Positions 4,968-5,121 of a stretch of 5,121 bases of DNA are shown here, piece after piece (position 1 is the first letter of the stretch; each line of letters starts with the position of its first letter). The stretch is from the NCBI GenBank assembly GCA_026395935.1, contig JAPLXT010000018.1:1-5121 (forward strand), read 5' to 3'. Source of the stretch: Candidatus Nomurabacteria bacterium. GTDB lineage: Bacteria > Patescibacteriota > Minisyncoccia > Phycocordibacterales > UBA9973. The translations under genes were made by a program, and so were the position numbers. A model generated the notes under the pieces. It worked only from the letters and a program-made list of their open reading frames with translations, was not told the DNA's origin and made no database searches.

Positions 4968-5005
4968 ATGCTAGTTTTTAAAGATTTAGTTTCAGATTTT
5001 CTTTT

Positions 5006-5034
5006 ACATTACATCTAAATATAGTTAATGTCAA
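5006..5034 (-). promoter_or_regulatory. Possible -35/-10 promoter for the 4967-to-4224 operon
   Basis: The minus strand has a perfect TTGACA (5029-5034), a 17-base spacer and TAATGT (5006-5011). The -35 is ideal but the -10 matches consensus at only three positions. It would give a leader of roughly 30 bases with no Shine-Dalgarno sequence. Confidence 0.35.
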
Positions 5035-5070
5035 CATGAGAAAATACTCTCAAAAGAGGGGAATTGTCTG

Positions 5071-5090
5071 CTTCTAACTTGGGATGAAGT
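5071..5090 (+). repeat. Intergenic dyad element, copy E
   Basis: CTTCTAACTTGGGATGAAGT is the most diverged copy. It keeps AACTTGGGA but pairs at only three stem positions, one of them T-G; CTTC can instead pair with GAAG (5086-5089) over an 11-base loop. It lies in the 154-base gene-free right end, which otherwise shows only the possible promoter at 5006-5034. Confidence 0.45.
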
Positions 5091-5121
5091 GGAAACCATG
5101 TTAAAAGATGTAAAATAGAAA

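Noticed and set aside
5036..5077. Short plus-strand frame of 13 codons in the right-end spacer
   Set aside because: It is too short, has no promoter with the six-base spacing, and shows no recognisable sequence.
1834..5090. CRISPR array reading of the five similar elements
   Set aside because: Copies are 700-940 bases apart with genes between them and are imperfect, unlike a repeat-spacer array.

Overview
The window looks like part of a Candidate Phyla Radiation (Patescibacteria, probably Parcubacteria-type) genome. The clues are the AT-rich sequence, many short orphan membrane and soluble proteins, the absence of a recognisable Shine-Dalgarno sequence before any gene, and a secreted protein with tandem C-x5-C-x3-C-x8-C units of a kind I associate with these lineages. 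This placement is an inference. TGA is used as an ordinary stop (end of the gene at 800-1792), so the recoded SR1/Gracilibacteria code is unlikely.

Layout, left to right. A minus-strand pair (474-722, then 1-468, which runs off the left edge) encodes a small membrane-anchored protein with NPY/NPF tail motifs and a secreted Cys-repeat protein. A minus-strand DUF1861/MTP-1 family protein (800-1792; mannosyltransferase/phosphorylase-like beta-propeller) follows. Next come a helical protein with class I isoprenoid-synthase-like Asp motifs (1874-2653) and an orotate-phosphoribosyltransferase-like protein (2740-3369). A small two-helix membrane protein (3481-3690) is divergent from a plus-strand three-helix membrane protein (3792-4088). 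A convergent intergenic region with two terminators follows, and last a minus-strand pair of unrecognised genes (4479-4967, then 4224-4454).

Two signals go beyond the genes. First, five genes carry an extended -10 box (TGN-TATAAT type) exactly six bases before the ATG. This places transcription start on the start codon, so leaderless mRNAs are predicted, with each gene its own transcription unit. Second, five intergenic spaces each hold one copy of a roughly 20-bp element, same orientation, built on an imperfect dyad (consensus TYYNAASTTGGRA). I do not recognise it.

The proteins do not form one obvious pathway. The most plausible theme is envelope or glycan-lipid chemistry: a phosphoribosyltransferase-like protein, an isoprenoid-synthase-like protein, a mannoside-active family member and several envelope proteins. 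That link is inference from gene order only.
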